Assembly (NCBI RefSeq): GCF_037154075.1 | Contig: NZ_JBANRJ010000001.1 | Coordinates: forward strand, 3,095,501-3,159,500 | Direction: 5' to 3' | From: Sphingobium aromaticiconvertens | GTDB lineage: Bacteria > Pseudomonadota > Alphaproteobacteria > Sphingomonadales > Sphingomonadaceae | Length of the DNA: 64,000 bases | Shown here: positions 1 to 8,552 of the stretch, in pieces | Numbering within the stretch: position 1 is the stretch's first letter | How the letters are laid out: each line of letters opens with the position of its first letter | The notes under the pieces: generated by a model | The model's input: only the letters and a program-made list of their open reading frames with translations | Databases searched by the model: none | Told to the model about the DNA's origin: nothing | Program-made: the position numbers and the translations under genes

Positions 1-929
1 GCCGTCAGGGCCGCGGGGAAAGTCAGCGATCCCTGAAGCATCAGCAGGCATCCGATGATCGGCCCCAGACTGAACAGGCAGGCAATCGCGGGCGCCCAGA
101 CCCGGTCGATCAACGTCCCCGAAACCAGCGTACCGATCAAGACCGATCCCGCAAGCACGCCGGTCAACATGGCCGCATCGGCTGGCGCGATGTCGAGTTC
201 CGTCAACAGCGGTTGAAACTGGCTCAACAGGGTCGAAAGCGGCGCATAGCCTAGCCCCGCGCACAGGCACAACAGTATGATGCGGCGGTCCCGGCGCAAC
301 AGCGACCAATAGCTTTCTTTCGTTTCGCCGCTGCGATGCGGCGCACGTGGGAGATCCCGGATACCGATCCAGCAGACCGGCAGGCCCACCAACAGCACGA
401 TGCCGGCAAGCAGATAGAAGCCAGCCTGCCATCCTTCCCGCGCGACCAGTCCGTGCAATATTGACGGCAGGACAATCCCCAGAAGCGATATGCCAATACG
501 CGTACAGGCGAGTGCCAGCCCCCGCGACTGCACGAAACGCGCAGCGACGACACGCGTGAAAGCCAGACCCGTGGTAAAGATGCCGATGACCTGCAGGAAA
601 AGGAAGGTGACATAGAATTGAACCAGTGATCCCGTCAGTTGCGCCATCGCCATATAAGCAAGTCCCGTCAGCACCATGGCGATCAGCAGGGGGCGGCGGA
701 CGCCGAAACGATCGAGCAAAGCGCCTGCAAACGGGGATAGCAGCGCCGTCAGGATCATGCCATTATGCGCGGCGGCGATTTCGCCACGCGACCAGCCGAA
801 GCTGGCCTGCCAAGGCTGGATAAAGATACTCGCATTGAACTGGAGCATCGAAAAGCCAGTCGCCACGCCGATCGAGGAGGCCGCCAGCGCGGGCCAGTGA
901 CGACGCCATTCCTGCGCGGAACCATTCAT
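1..929 (-). CDS. MFS transporter, C-terminus cut by window edge
   Basis: About 309 codons are visible, reading from an ATG at 929 to the left edge with no stop. The Shine-Dalgarno AAGGAG lies 6 nt upstream of the ATG, which fixes the start. Many hydrophobic segments are spaced as in a 12-helix major facilitator. The loop motif G-A-L-L-D-R-F-G-V-R-R at about residues 69-79 is MFS motif A. It resembles the carboxylate/oxalate-antiporter (UhpC/MCT-like) branch. It lies downstream of, and co-directional with, the TonB receptor gene, with a hairpin between, so it probably carries the same compound or a product across the inner membrane. The substrate is unknown. Confidence 0.85.
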   Translation of the reverse strand, partial: MNGSAQEWRRHWPALAASSIGVATGFSMLQFNASIFIQPWQASFGWSRGEIAAAHNGMILTALLSPFAGALLDRFGVRRPLLIAMVLTGLAYMAMAQLTGSLVQFYVTFLFLQVIGIFTTGLAFTRVVAARFVQSRGLALACTRIGISLLGIVLPSILHGLVAREGWQAGFYLLAGIVLLVGLPVCWIGIRDLPRAPHRSGETKESYWSLLRRDRRIILLCLCAGLGYAPLSTLLSQFQPLLTELDIAPADAAMLTGVLAGSVLIGTLVSGTLIDRVWAPAIACLFSLGPIIGCLLMLQGSLTFPAALT

Positions 930-943
930 GGAAGCGCTCCTTT

Positions 944-974
944 AAAAAGCTACGCGATACGGTGATCGCGTAGC
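944..974 (-). terminator. Rho-independent terminator-like hairpin after the TonB receptor gene
   Basis: GCTACGCGAT and ATCGCGTAGC form a perfect 10-bp stem with a 6-nt loop (949-974). On the minus strand the stem is followed by CTTTTTAAA. It sits 14 bp after the receptor stop and just before the Shine-Dalgarno of the MFS gene. It may therefore attenuate rather than fully stop transcription into the transporter. Confidence 0.75.
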
Positions 975-987
975 CTGGAAAGTTCAG

Positions 988-3360
988 TTAGAAAGCGCCT
1001 CCCAATTCGACGCCATAGGTCCGCGGCGGCGAGAGAATGGCATTGGCGCCCGGCGACGTGAACACGGGATAGGCGGTGTCGAAGAGATTCTTGCCAAAGA
1101 AGGCAAGCCGCCATTTCACCGGTCCCAGTTTGATATCCTGAAGGGCGATGCGCGCATTCGCCACATCGCGGTCGATATCCCAGGCGAACGCGCCATAAGC
1201 AACGCGGCCCGTGCCCGGTGTCTTGCTGGCCATGGCATAGTCCATATGGAACGCCAGGTTACCGACATTGGCGATAGGGACGCTATAGTCGATCGCCGCC
1301 GTTATGGCATGTTTGGGCAGGCTCTGGATGCGAAGTTCGGCATTGGGATCGATCTGCATATAGCTGGGCGGACGCTTGCCCGACAGATAGGCATAAGTGA
1401 CCGATGCCTGAAACCCGCGTGAGGGTGCCGCCACGATTTCCAGCTCGCCGCCCCGGATGCGCGTGACGCCCGGCGCATTGAGCGTATCGGTAACAGCAGG
1501 ATTGCCGGTGGGATCAAGCTGCGCGGTGATCTGTCGGTTATGGACGCGATTTTCGAAGATCGCGGCGTTCACGCGCAGCCGCCGGTCCAGAAGATCGCTC
1601 TTGATGCCGAACTCATAGGCCTTGTTCACTTCGGCACCGAATGGCTTGAAATTGGGCGAACGGACTGACACGCCGCCCGCGCGATAGGCCTGCGAATATT
1701 TGACATAGGCGTTGATGGCGTCAGTGATGTCATAGGCGATTGTGAAAGCGGGATCCCAGCGCTTCTCATCAAAGGGCTGGCCATTCGTGATGGCGGGAAC
1801 GCCGTTGAAGAGCGTGCGTTCGAACGTCTTCTTATCGCTGGTGTAGCGCAGCCCCGCCGTCAGATGCAGCCGATCGTCGGCAAAGGCGGGTGTCCAGGTA
1901 GCCTGCGCAAAACCGGCATAGGATGTGGATTCCGCATTTTGTGCACTGAGGCCAGCCCCTGCGCTGCCGACTGTGAACGGGTTGACGCCATAGGCCTGGG
2001 TCAATGCTGCGTCCGTGTACGCAATGCTCAGGAATGTCTGCCTTACGTCCTTGACCCGCTCATGAAAATAATAAGCGCCAAGGACAAATTCGACCTCCGG
2101 CAGGGAGCCGACGAGTTGGAACTCCTGGCTCTCCTGTTTCTGATCCACGACATTATAAGCCGTAACGCCAGAGATCGCATATACGCGGGTGCTGCTGGGC
2201 AAGCCTAAGCTGGTTGTGCCCAGACCGGGCACGAGCGCCGCGATCGGCAGACCGGCCGCACCCAGCCGTGAAAGCGTGAAGGCGCCGCCCAACTGGTTCG
2301 CCCCTTCTTCACTGGTTTTGCGGAAGGCGGTTATCGATCGCAGCGTCAGCGCATCATTCAGATCCCAGGCGGCCTGGAGCATATGACCGGACGCTTTGTT
2401 GACGAATGGCCCATTATAAAGCGAGGTCCAGGCGGTGTCGGTGCGCTCATGGAGCCTGTCGGTGATGGGCCGCGCGCCCTGGAATGTCGCAAGCGGCGTC
2501 AGCGGCCCATTTGGCGCGAAGCCGAAGGGCGGCCGCACCAGCACATTATAGTCGCGCGTATCCCTGGTGACGCTATGGTCATAGGCATAGTCAACGGTAA
2601 TGCTGTCAGTCGGCTGCCAGCGGACGCTGCCCCTATACCCCTCGGCCTCAAGGGCGCCGAAATCATCCTGACGTGCAAGCCGGTCGACACGCGGACCATT
2701 TCTCGTCCATCCATCATGGCTGCTATTGAGATAATCCAGCTTGATCGCGAAACCGGCAATCGACGGCAGATTGAGATGCGCCTCGTAACGCTGTTGGTCG
2801 AAATTGCCGTAGACGAACTTGGCATTGCCGCCCCATTGTCCAGTCGGCTTCTTGGTAACGATACGGATTGCGCCGCCTTCGGCATTACGCCCGAAGAGGG
2901 TGCCCTGAGGTCCGCGCAAAATCTCAATCCGTTCCGGGTCGGCCAGTTCTGCGCCCATGCCCTGGGCACGGCCCAGATAGACGTCATCGATATAAACAGC
3001 CGTTCCCATCTCGGCTGTGCCCTGACCGGGATCGCCATTGGTTACGCCGCGAATATCGACGATCAACAGGCTCTGGCTACCGGCGAAGGGCTGCATCACC
3101 ACGCCCGGGGGCGGCGATTGAAGCAGCGATGTAAGGGCAGTCGCGCCCCGCGCTTCCAGCGCGGCGCTGGAAAAGGCAGTCACAGCAATCGGAACATCCT
3201 GCATATTCTCTTCGCGCTTCTGCGCCGTGACGATGATCTCTTCGACACCCTGATCCTGGCCCCAACCCTGATCCTGACTAAGTGCCGGTGATACGGCAAG
3301 AATCGCCGCCATCCCGGCCAGCGATACGCCCGCGCGAACATAGTTTGTCGCTTTTCTCAT
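988..3360 (-). CDS. TonB-dependent outer-membrane receptor
   Basis: Protein of 790 residues. I chose the ATG at 3360 because a GGGAGAAGG Shine-Dalgarno precedes it and a typical signal peptide (about residues 1-29, Arg/Lys start, hydrophobic core, ending ALS-Q) follows directly. A longer frame to 3420 would bury this signal. The TonB box region reads EEIIVTAQKRE, followed by a plug domain with the IDDVYLGRAQG and GPQGTLFGRNAEGG motifs, then a beta-barrel ending in Phe. This is the sphingomonad type used for aromatic, terpenoid or other hydrophobic substrates. A TetR operator-like palindrome lies 65 bp upstream, linking it to the regulator at 3510-4151 and the P450 operon. The ligand is unknown. 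Confidence 0.93.
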   Translation of the reverse strand: MRKATNYVRAGVSLAGMAAILAVSPALSQDQGWGQDQGVEEIIVTAQKREENMQDVPIAVTAFSSAALEARGATALTSLLQSPPPGVVMQPFAGSQSLLIVDIRGVTNGDPGQGTAEMGTAVYIDDVYLGRAQGMGAELADPERIEILRGPQGTLFGRNAEGGAIRIVTKKPTGQWGGNAKFVYGNFDQQRYEAHLNLPSIAGFAIKLDYLNSSHDGWTRNGPRVDRLARQDDFGALEAEGYRGSVRWQPTDSITVDYAYDHSVTRDTRDYNVLVRPPFGFAPNGPLTPLATFQGARPITDRLHERTDTAWTSLYNGPFVNKASGHMLQAAWDLNDALTLRSITAFRKTSEEGANQLGGAFTLSRLGAAGLPIAALVPGLGTTSLGLPSSTRVYAISGVTAYNVVDQKQESQEFQLVGSLPEVEFVLGAYYFHERVKDVRQTFLSIAYTDAALTQAYGVNPFTVGSAGAGLSAQNAESTSYAGFAQATWTPAFADDRLHLTAGLRYTSDKKTFERTLFNGVPAITNGQPFDEKRWDPAFTIAYDITDAINAYVKYSQAYRAGGVSVRSPNFKPFGAEVNKAYEFGIKSDLLDRRLRVNAAIFENRVHNRQITAQLDPTGNPAVTDTLNAPGVTRIRGGELEIVAAPSRGFQASVTYAYLSGKRPPSYMQIDPNAELRIQSLPKHAITAAIDYSVPIANVGNLAFHMDYAMASKTPGTGRVAYGAFAWDIDRDVANARIALQDIKLGPVKWRLAFFGKNLFDTAYPVFTSPGANAILSPPRTYGVELGGAF

Positions 3361-3424
3361 AACATGCCTTCTCCCTATACGCCCCGCTTTCGGGGTTGCC
3401 CCACGCATAAGACAGGGCACTTAA

Positions 3425-3443
3425 TATAAGAAGGGTTTCTTAC
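3425..3443. promoter_or_regulatory. Candidate TetR operator, copy 1 (receptor promoter)
   Basis: TATAAGAAGGGTTTCTTAC contains TAAGAA-N4-TTCTTA as a perfect inverted repeat. The reverse complement of 4340-4358 matches it at 16 of 19 positions. The two copies flank the TetR gene and face the two units it would logically control. Confidence 0.65.
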
Positions 3444-3509
3444 TGCGGATGGCCGGCATGACCCGGCAAAGGCCGAAGGATCATATATGCGATCCAGAAG
3501 AGGGGCGGG

Positions 3510-4151
3510 TCAGACCTGAGAGGGACGAAAGCAGATAGCTTCCAACATGCCGATGCCCTCGGCGAGAAACGCCTTTTCAGACATCACGGACTGTCCCGCT
3601 GCGATCGCAACGTCCCGCTCAAAGATCATGTCGAAGAACGTGCACGCACCGTAACGGAGCCGGTATTCCAGCAATTCCGGAGGAACATCGGGTCGCAGCG
3701 CATGGAAAAGCGCCAATGCTTCGCTGCTGGCAGGCGTGACATGCAATTGCGAATTGCGGATGGCGGTCCCCTGTTGCCAGCGCAGGGCGTGCCGGAAAAA
3801 AGCGGCGTAGCGATGCACGCCCCCGGAATCCATCAGATCATAATTGGGCATGATCAACGCCCGCAACACCATGTGCGCGTCCTGTTGCATACCCTGTTCA
3901 TAAATCCGGTCCAGCAACTGGCGGCGGGCCTTGTCCAGTTCTGGAAGGCGATGCTGCCAAATCGCGCGGACCAGTTTCTCCCGGTCGCTGAAATGATAGC
4001 TGATCGCCGAATTATTGCCCGCACAGGCCTCCAGCCGGATCTGGCGGAGCGAGACATTCTCTATTCCGTGCTGACCGAACAGGCGTTCCGCAGCTTCGAT
4101 CAACGCCAGCGGCGTTCCCTTCAGCGGTCGTGACCGGGTTTTCGTCATCAT
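3510..4151 (-). CDS. TetR/AcrR family transcriptional regulator
   Basis: Protein of 213 residues. The N-terminal helix-turn-helix (about residues 14-60) has the TetR pattern, with LIEAAERLFGQHGIENVSLRQI followed by a recognition helix ending in SAISYHFSDREKLVRAIW. The C-terminal half is a helical ligand-binding domain, and no catalytic motif is seen. It is divergent from the SDR-VOC-P450-SDR operon and co-directional with the receptor gene. Matching 19-bp palindromes occur in both promoters, so it probably represses both units, and itself through the shared 4152-4423 region, until an inducer binds. The effector is unknown. Confidence 0.88.
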   Translation of the reverse strand: MMTKTRSRPLKGTPLALIEAAERLFGQHGIENVSLRQIRLEACAGNNSAISYHFSDREKLVRAIWQHRLPELDKARRQLLDRIYEQGMQQDAHMVLRALIMPNYDLMDSGGVHRYAAFFRHALRWQQGTAIRNSQLHVTPASSEALALFHALRPDVPPELLEYRLRYGACTFFDMIFERDVAIAAGQSVMSEKAFLAEGIGMLEAICFRPSQV

Positions 4152-4339
4152 TCTTCACTTAACCCAATGCCGCAAGACCGCCGATCAGCCTGGCGACGAT
4201 GCTATAATCAGTATCAGCCGGAATTAAAGGCCCATCGCAAGGCACCAGCCAGCGCGTGGACCGCGACGGGCCGATTCAGCAATCACATAGGCGATGTTAG
4301 TGCCAGCGCACCGCCTGCGGCAATATCATCTCTGGCCTT

Positions 4340-4358
4340 GTAAGACACGTTTCTTATA
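4340..4358. promoter_or_regulatory. Candidate TetR operator, copy 2 (P450 operon promoter)
   Basis: The reverse strand reads TATAAGAAACGTGTCTTAC, matching the copy at 3425-3443 at 16 of 19 positions. It lies about 66 bp upstream of the GTG of the first SDR and in the shared upstream region of the TetR gene. The rest of 4152-4339 shows no gene or clear element. Confidence 0.65.
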
Positions 4359-4423
4359 TCACTCTCGAAACGCGGCGATCCTGTGTCTCGCGCCAGCGAA
4401 AAAGTATAATGGAGGGAGAGGCT

Positions 4424-5110
4424 GTGGTTTTGGATTCGCTGTTTGGGCTGTCTGGCAAGAACGCGCTGATCATTGGTGCAGGCAAGGTGCCCCACGCCAT
4501 AGCCGACCTGTTCGACAAGGCTGGCGCGACCGTCACGCATGAGACCGATCCGGAATTGACCGAGACGGGCGTCGCTACGCTGTTCGCGCGGCATTCCTCG
4601 CTCGACATTCTGGTCAGCGGCGCGGTGATCACAGGGCCATGGTCGATTGAAACGCTGACCATGGACGAATGGGACAGGGTCCACGGCACCAATGTGCGCG
4701 GTGCCTATCTGCTGATGCGCGAAGCTGTGAAAACGATACGGGCGCACGGGCGTGGCGGACGGCTCATCAATATTTCCACGATCGGTTCCATGCATCCGGT
4801 CCTGAACGGCAATTTCGCCTATGGCTCCTCGCGAGCGGGCACCAATGCGCTGACCCGCCAGTTCGCAATGGATTTCGCCAGCGAAGACATCACATCCAAC
4901 GCGATATTGGTCGGCGCCATTCCTTCAGACCCCTTCCCCGAAGCCTGCCCTATGCCGCCGACCGGCCCTGGCGTCCGGCCCGAACGGTTTCCCATGGGCT
5001 ATGGTGAGCCGGGCGATGTCGCCCCGGTAGCACTGATGCTGGCATCAGATGCCGGTCGATACATCAACGGACAGGCCATCGTTGTCGATGGCGGCTTCCA
5101 GATAGGCTGA
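4424..5110 (+). CDS. SDR-family protein with altered catalytic Lys
   Basis: Protein of 228 residues read from a GTG at 4424. GGAGGGAGAG lies immediately upstream at Shine-Dalgarno distance, whereas an ATG at 4409 would have its ribosome site inside the coding sequence. The Rossmann N-terminus is degenerate: IIGAGKVPHA replaces TGxxxGxG, and NNAG is replaced by VSGA. The active-site stretch reads Y133-G-S-S-R137, so the usual YxxxK lysine is Arg. The C-terminal YINGQAIVVDGGFQ is normal for the family. It opens the operon with a VOC protein, a P450 and a second, canonical SDR. It may be a divergent dehydrogenase or a non-redox SDR. Confidence 0.85.
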   Translation: MVLDSLFGLSGKNALIIGAGKVPHAIADLFDKAGATVTHETDPELTETGVATLFARHSSLDILVSGAVITGPWSIETLTMDEWDRVHGTNVRGAYLLMREAVKTIRAHGRGGRLINISTIGSMHPVLNGNFAYGSSRAGTNALTRQFAMDFASEDITSNAILVGAIPSDPFPEACPMPPTGPGVRPERFPMGYGEPGDVAPVALMLASDAGRYINGQAIVVDGGFQIG

Positions 5111-5123
5111 AGGGGAAAGCGGG

Positions 5124-5585
5124 ATGACCACCCTGTTTGACGGCTTCTATCAGATGGGATTTGTCGCGCGCGATCTGGATCGTGCGACACAAGCCCTGAG
5201 CAAGAGCCATGGCGTGACGCATTTCCGCCGCAAACGCACGTCGGAATGGATGGAAGCGGCCCATGCCTGGATCGGCCCCACCATGATCGAACTGATCGCG
5301 ATCCAGCCGGGCGCGCCGGAAATTTATGAAGCCTATGTGCCGGATGATCCCGCCGCTGTGCGCCTGCATCATCATGGGTTTCGCATGGCCGACGAAACAG
5401 CGTGGATAGCGATAAACCGGCAAGTCGCCGATGCCGGCTTCGCGACGCCGATGAAAGGCGCGACCATGGATGGGCAACTCAACTATCTCTACGTCGACAC
5501 GCGCGCTGCAACCGGGATTTACAGCGAATTTGTCTATCTGACCGGCGCGGCGACGGCGATTTACGATGACGTCCCCCGGAACTGA
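5124..5585 (+). CDS. VOC (glyoxalase/dioxygenase fold) superfamily protein
   Basis: Protein of 153 residues, 13 bp after the SDR stop and preceded by GGGGAAAG. The opening pattern (GFVARDLDRATQAL followed later by HHHGFRMAD and YLYVDTRAATGIYSEFVYL) is that of paired beta-alpha-beta VOC modules. His in HHHGF and the terminal Glu of YSEF are candidate metal ligands. Proteins like this in sphingomonad gene clusters are often isomerases, lyases or hydrolases of unknown substrate. It is co-transcribed with the CYP101-like P450, so it probably handles a product of the oxidation. No specific function is assigned. Confidence 0.8.
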   Translation: MTTLFDGFYQMGFVARDLDRATQALSKSHGVTHFRRKRTSEWMEAAHAWIGPTMIELIAIQPGAPEIYEAYVPDDPAAVRLHHHGFRMADETAWIAINRQVADAGFATPMKGATMDGQLNYLYVDTRAATGIYSEFVYLTGAATAIYDDVPRN

Positions 5586-5600
5586 AGGAATTCATCCATC

Positions 5601-6842
5601 ATGACCGAAACAGATACCGCAGATATTTATGCCCGCCATCAGGCGCTCTATGACCGCGTCCCGGTGCCATCGCATGTGCCGCCGGACCGGGTGGTTGATT
5701 TCGATTATCTCCATCCGCTGGGGCTGGAGGAAGGCGATGTCTATACCGCCTGGCACAGACTGCATGACGGGCCAGATATCGTCTGGTCCCCCTGTAATGG
5801 GGGGCACTGGATCGTGACGCGCGGTGAGGACGTCCGGTTCGTGCAGGAGAATTTCGAGGTCTTCAGCCATGAGATTTTCTCGATCCCGCGCGGCTCCTCC
5901 GCCGTCAGAATGCCGCCGCTGACGGTCGATCCGCCGCTGCATGCACGCTATCGCGCGATCCTGAACCCGTTCTTCACGCCGACACGTGTTCGCACGCTGC
6001 GGGACAAGGCCGAAATGCTGACGCGCGAACTGATCGAGGAAATCAGACCGCAAGGCGGCTGCGAGTTCGTCCGGGATTTCGCGCGCATCATGCCCGTCAC
6101 CATGTTCCTGGGCATTGTCGACCTGCCGCTCGACCAGCGCGAGCAATTCGTCTCGTGGGGCGTCACGTTCATGACCTCCACCGATTCCCGCGAAAAGCTG
6201 GGCGCGCAGGAAAAGGTCGTGGCCTATCTCCAGAAGATACTCGGCGAGCGCGGCATCAATCCGGGCGACGACCTGTTGAGCAAAATCGCCGGTTGGCGCA
6301 GCAATCCGCGTTTTCAGGGCGAGTATGAAGTCGTTGGCATGGCGCTTCTCGTTTTCTTCGGGGGCCTCGACACTGTCGCCAATATGCTGTCCTTCATTAC
6401 GCGCTATCTGGCGCAGCACCCCGACCAGCGCCGCCGCCTGATCGATGAGCCGGAGATCATCCCGCAGGCAACAGAGGAATTCCTGCGCCGTTTCGGCCTG
6501 TCCAACACTGGCCGCCTGATCACCCGCGACTTCGACTATAAAGGCGTGTCGTTCAAAAAAGACGAGATGATCATGGTGCCCATCTCCATGTCCAGCATGG
6601 ACGACAGGCTCTACGACCGTCCGCTGGAAATCGATTTCGATCGTAATCCGGCTCACAACACGTTCGGTAACGGCCCGCACAAATGCGTCGGCAATTCCCT
6701 GGCTCGCGCGGAAATCCATGTCTTCCTGCAAGAATGGCTGAAGGTTCTGCCGGATTTCCGGTTGGACCCGGACCATCCGCCGATCACCCATTCCGGGGCA
6801 GTGAACGGCATGGATTCGCTCCACCTGGTCTGGGATGCCTGA
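5601..6842 (+). CDS. Cytochrome P450, CYP101 (P450cam-like) family
   Basis: Protein of 413 residues, with an AAGGAA ribosome site. The oxygen-binding I-helix reads VFFGGLDTVANM (G-G-L-D-T at 254-258), the K-helix E-x-x-R is E293-R296, and the heme-thiolate loop is F355-G-N-G-P-H-K-C362-V-G. The C-terminal third is strikingly like P450cam of Pseudomonas: ErrF-like helix, FDYKGVSFKKDEMI, and DFRLDPD ending LHLVWD. This supports a class I soluble monooxygenase hydroxylating a compact hydrophobic substrate such as a terpenoid. No ferredoxin or ferredoxin reductase gene is adjacent, so electrons must come from elsewhere. The substrate is unknown. Confidence 0.93.
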   Translation: MTETDTADIYARHQALYDRVPVPSHVPPDRVVDFDYLHPLGLEEGDVYTAWHRLHDGPDIVWSPCNGGHWIVTRGEDVRFVQENFEVFSHEIFSIPRGSSAVRMPPLTVDPPLHARYRAILNPFFTPTRVRTLRDKAEMLTRELIEEIRPQGGCEFVRDFARIMPVTMFLGIVDLPLDQREQFVSWGVTFMTSTDSREKLGAQEKVVAYLQKILGERGINPGDDLLSKIAGWRSNPRFQGEYEVVGMALLVFFGGLDTVANMLSFITRYLAQHPDQRRRLIDEPEIIPQATEEFLRRFGLSNTGRLITRDFDYKGVSFKKDEMIMVPISMSSMDDRLYDRPLEIDFDRNPAHNTFGNGPHKCVGNSLARAEIHVFLQEWLKVLPDFRLDPDHPPITHSGAVNGMDSLHLVWDA

Positions 6843-6896
6843 AGCCCTTCTCCATCTGCCGCGATATCACTTTACGCCTTCGATCAAGGAACCATC

Positions 6897-7670
6897 ATGT
6901 CCCTTAACGCCGCTCTTTCCGTCTTCGACCTTCAAGGCAAGACCGCAATCGTCACCGGCGCCGGCTCTGGCATCGGTCGTGCCACCGCCACATTGTTCAC
7001 GGAAGTCGGCGCACGCGTCCTGTTCGTCGATATCGTCGAGGACGCGGTGCGCGAAGCGGCAGCGGCGACCGGATCACCCTATGCCGTCTGCGACATCGCC
7101 GATGAGGCACAGGTCGTCGCCACCTTCGACCAAGCCCGCAGGCTGTTTAATAGCCTGGATGTGCTGGCCAATGTCGCGGCCTACCGGCGCAAGGCCGACA
7201 CCATGGCGATGCCCGCGTCCGAATGGGACGTCATGCATGCTGTAACCACCCGAGGCACCTTTCTGATGATGCGCGAAGCCATCAAGGTCATGCTCGAACA
7301 GGAAAGCGGCGGCGCGATCGTCAACGTGTCGTCCGTCAGCGCCAGCCATCCGACGATCTTCAACAACACCCATTATGATTCCGCCAAGGCAGGCGTCGAC
7401 GCCATGACACGCGCGGCGGCCGTCGAATTCGCCGAGCATGGCATCCGCGTCAATTCGATCCAGCCGGGCGGCACCGCCAGCGGCGGCGCGAAAAAAATGG
7501 GCGAGGAGATTTCCATGCGCGGACCGATGATGGCGTCCGGTCGTATCCCGCTGGGTCGCATCTCCGATCCAATCGAACAGGCCCGCGCAATCCTGTTTCT
7601 GGCCAGCCCGGCGTCCAGCTACATCACCGGCCATCATCTGACGGTGGACGGCGGCTACGCCGTGTCCTGA
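6897..7670 (+). CDS. Short-chain dehydrogenase/reductase
   Basis: Protein of 257 residues with an AAGGA site upstream. It is a classical SDR: cofactor motif VTGAGSGIG near residues 19-27, catalytic Y-D-S-A-K, and the C-terminal YITGHHLTVDGGYAVS. Acidic residues after beta-strand 2 (VDIVED) suggest NAD preference. It is 54 bp downstream of the P450, and is the likely alcohol dehydrogenase for the hydroxylated product. Unlike the first SDR of this operon, all catalytic residues are present. It ends 11 bp from the convergent second TetR gene. Confidence 0.9.
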   Translation: MSLNAALSVFDLQGKTAIVTGAGSGIGRATATLFTEVGARVLFVDIVEDAVREAAAATGSPYAVCDIADEAQVVATFDQARRLFNSLDVLANVAAYRRKADTMAMPASEWDVMHAVTTRGTFLMMREAIKVMLEQESGGAIVNVSSVSASHPTIFNNTHYDSAKAGVDAMTRAAAVEFAEHGIRVNSIQPGGTASGGAKKMGEEISMRGPMMASGRIPLGRISDPIEQARAILFLASPASSYITGHHLTVDGGYAVS

Positions 7671-7681
7671 CCTGCTCGCGT

Positions 7682-8320
7682 TCAGGACCAGCCTTTGAGG
7701 AAACGCCGGGCGATGTCCGCGCTGCGGCCGGGACGGCGCAGAAACGCAAGATCGTCCACCAAAACCCGGAATCCGTGCGTGATCAAGCCCTGAAGTGCGA
7801 ACGCGGCATCCTGCGGATCGCCGGAGCGCAACACCCCCGCCTCCATCAACCGCGCGATAAAATCGCTGATCGGCCGGAAGCCTTCATAGGCGTTATCGAC
7901 CAGCATCCTGGCCAGATGCGGGAAGGCATGCTTTTCGGCAAGGGCAATTTCCAGCAGCGTGCGTCCCTGGGGATGGCACACGGCCACCTCGGTATAGACT
8001 GTGACGAACCGCTCGATCGTGCCCTGCGGATCGTCGAGATCGAACTCGATCGACCAAAGGCTGTCACGGATCGCTTTCACGCTCTGGTGCAGCAGCGTCG
8101 TGAATAACCCCTCCTTGCTTCCGAAACGACGATACATGGTCGTCTTGCTGACGCCGGATCGTTCGACAAGCCGATCCAGACTGGTCCCTCCAAAGCCCTG
8201 CAACGCGAACTCCTCCAGCGCGATGTCGAGAAGCCGGGCGATCCGCTGGTCTACTTCCGCGCGCGGCAACCGACCACCCTGCCACCGATTTGGGGCTTGC
8301 TCCCGGTTATCCGTTGTCAA
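7682..8320 (-). CDS. TetR/AcrR family transcriptional regulator
   Basis: Protein of 212 residues. The helix-turn-helix (about residues 25-70) contains LDIALEEFALQGFGGTSLDRL and SGVSKTTMYRRFGSKEGLF. The C-terminal domain resembles TetR_C domains with PHLARMLVDNAYEGFRPI. The gene is divergent from the TauD/TfdA dioxygenase gene, and the 232-bp gap carries two inverted repeats that could be its operators. It is distinct in sequence from the TetR at 3510-4151 and so likely answers to a different ligand. Confidence 0.88.
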   Translation of the reverse strand: MTTDNREQAPNRWQGGRLPRAEVDQRIARLLDIALEEFALQGFGGTSLDRLVERSGVSKTTMYRRFGSKEGLFTTLLHQSVKAIRDSLWSIEFDLDDPQGTIERFVTVYTEVAVCHPQGRTLLEIALAEKHAFPHLARMLVDNAYEGFRPISDFIARLMEAGVLRSGDPQDAAFALQGLITHGFRVLVDDLAFLRRPGRSADIARRFLKGWS

Positions 8321-8417
8321 AGCCCCGATCCCATCCGTTGGCGCCCATGATCACGCCTGTGACGAGCCATAGTCGACCCCCGTACCGAAACCAAGGTGGC
8401 GATGTCGCGCGGCTGGC

Positions 8418-8454
8418 GATGCGCAGGCATCGATATACCGATGATTCGCATCGG
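8418..8454. promoter_or_regulatory. Two inverted repeats, candidate operators of the divergent TetR/dioxygenase promoter
   Basis: GATGC-N4-GCATC lies at 8418-8431, and CCGATG-N5-CATCGG (perfect 6-bp arms) at 8438-8454. They lie side by side in the gap between the TetR start (8320) and the dioxygenase start (8553), as expected for TetR operators. There is no second copy elsewhere to confirm the assignment. Confidence 0.45.
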
Positions 8455-8552
8455 CAACGCCATGTACGTTGCCCGAATCGGCGAAGCGGTGCCTGATACT
8501 TGGCGCGCCGTCCAAGATATTCAGCGCCTTGTCCTATACCGGAGCCGATAGC

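Noticed and set aside
3361..3420. Upstream extension of the first TonB receptor to an ATG at 3420
   Set aside because: It would put 20 residues before a proper signal peptide, and the ATG at 3360 has the better ribosome site.
5592..6824. Open frame of 410 codons on the strand opposite the P450 gene
   Set aside because: It is antisense to a gene with all P450 motifs, and its composition (many His, Arg, Asp, Gln) is typical of the shadow frame in GC-rich DNA.
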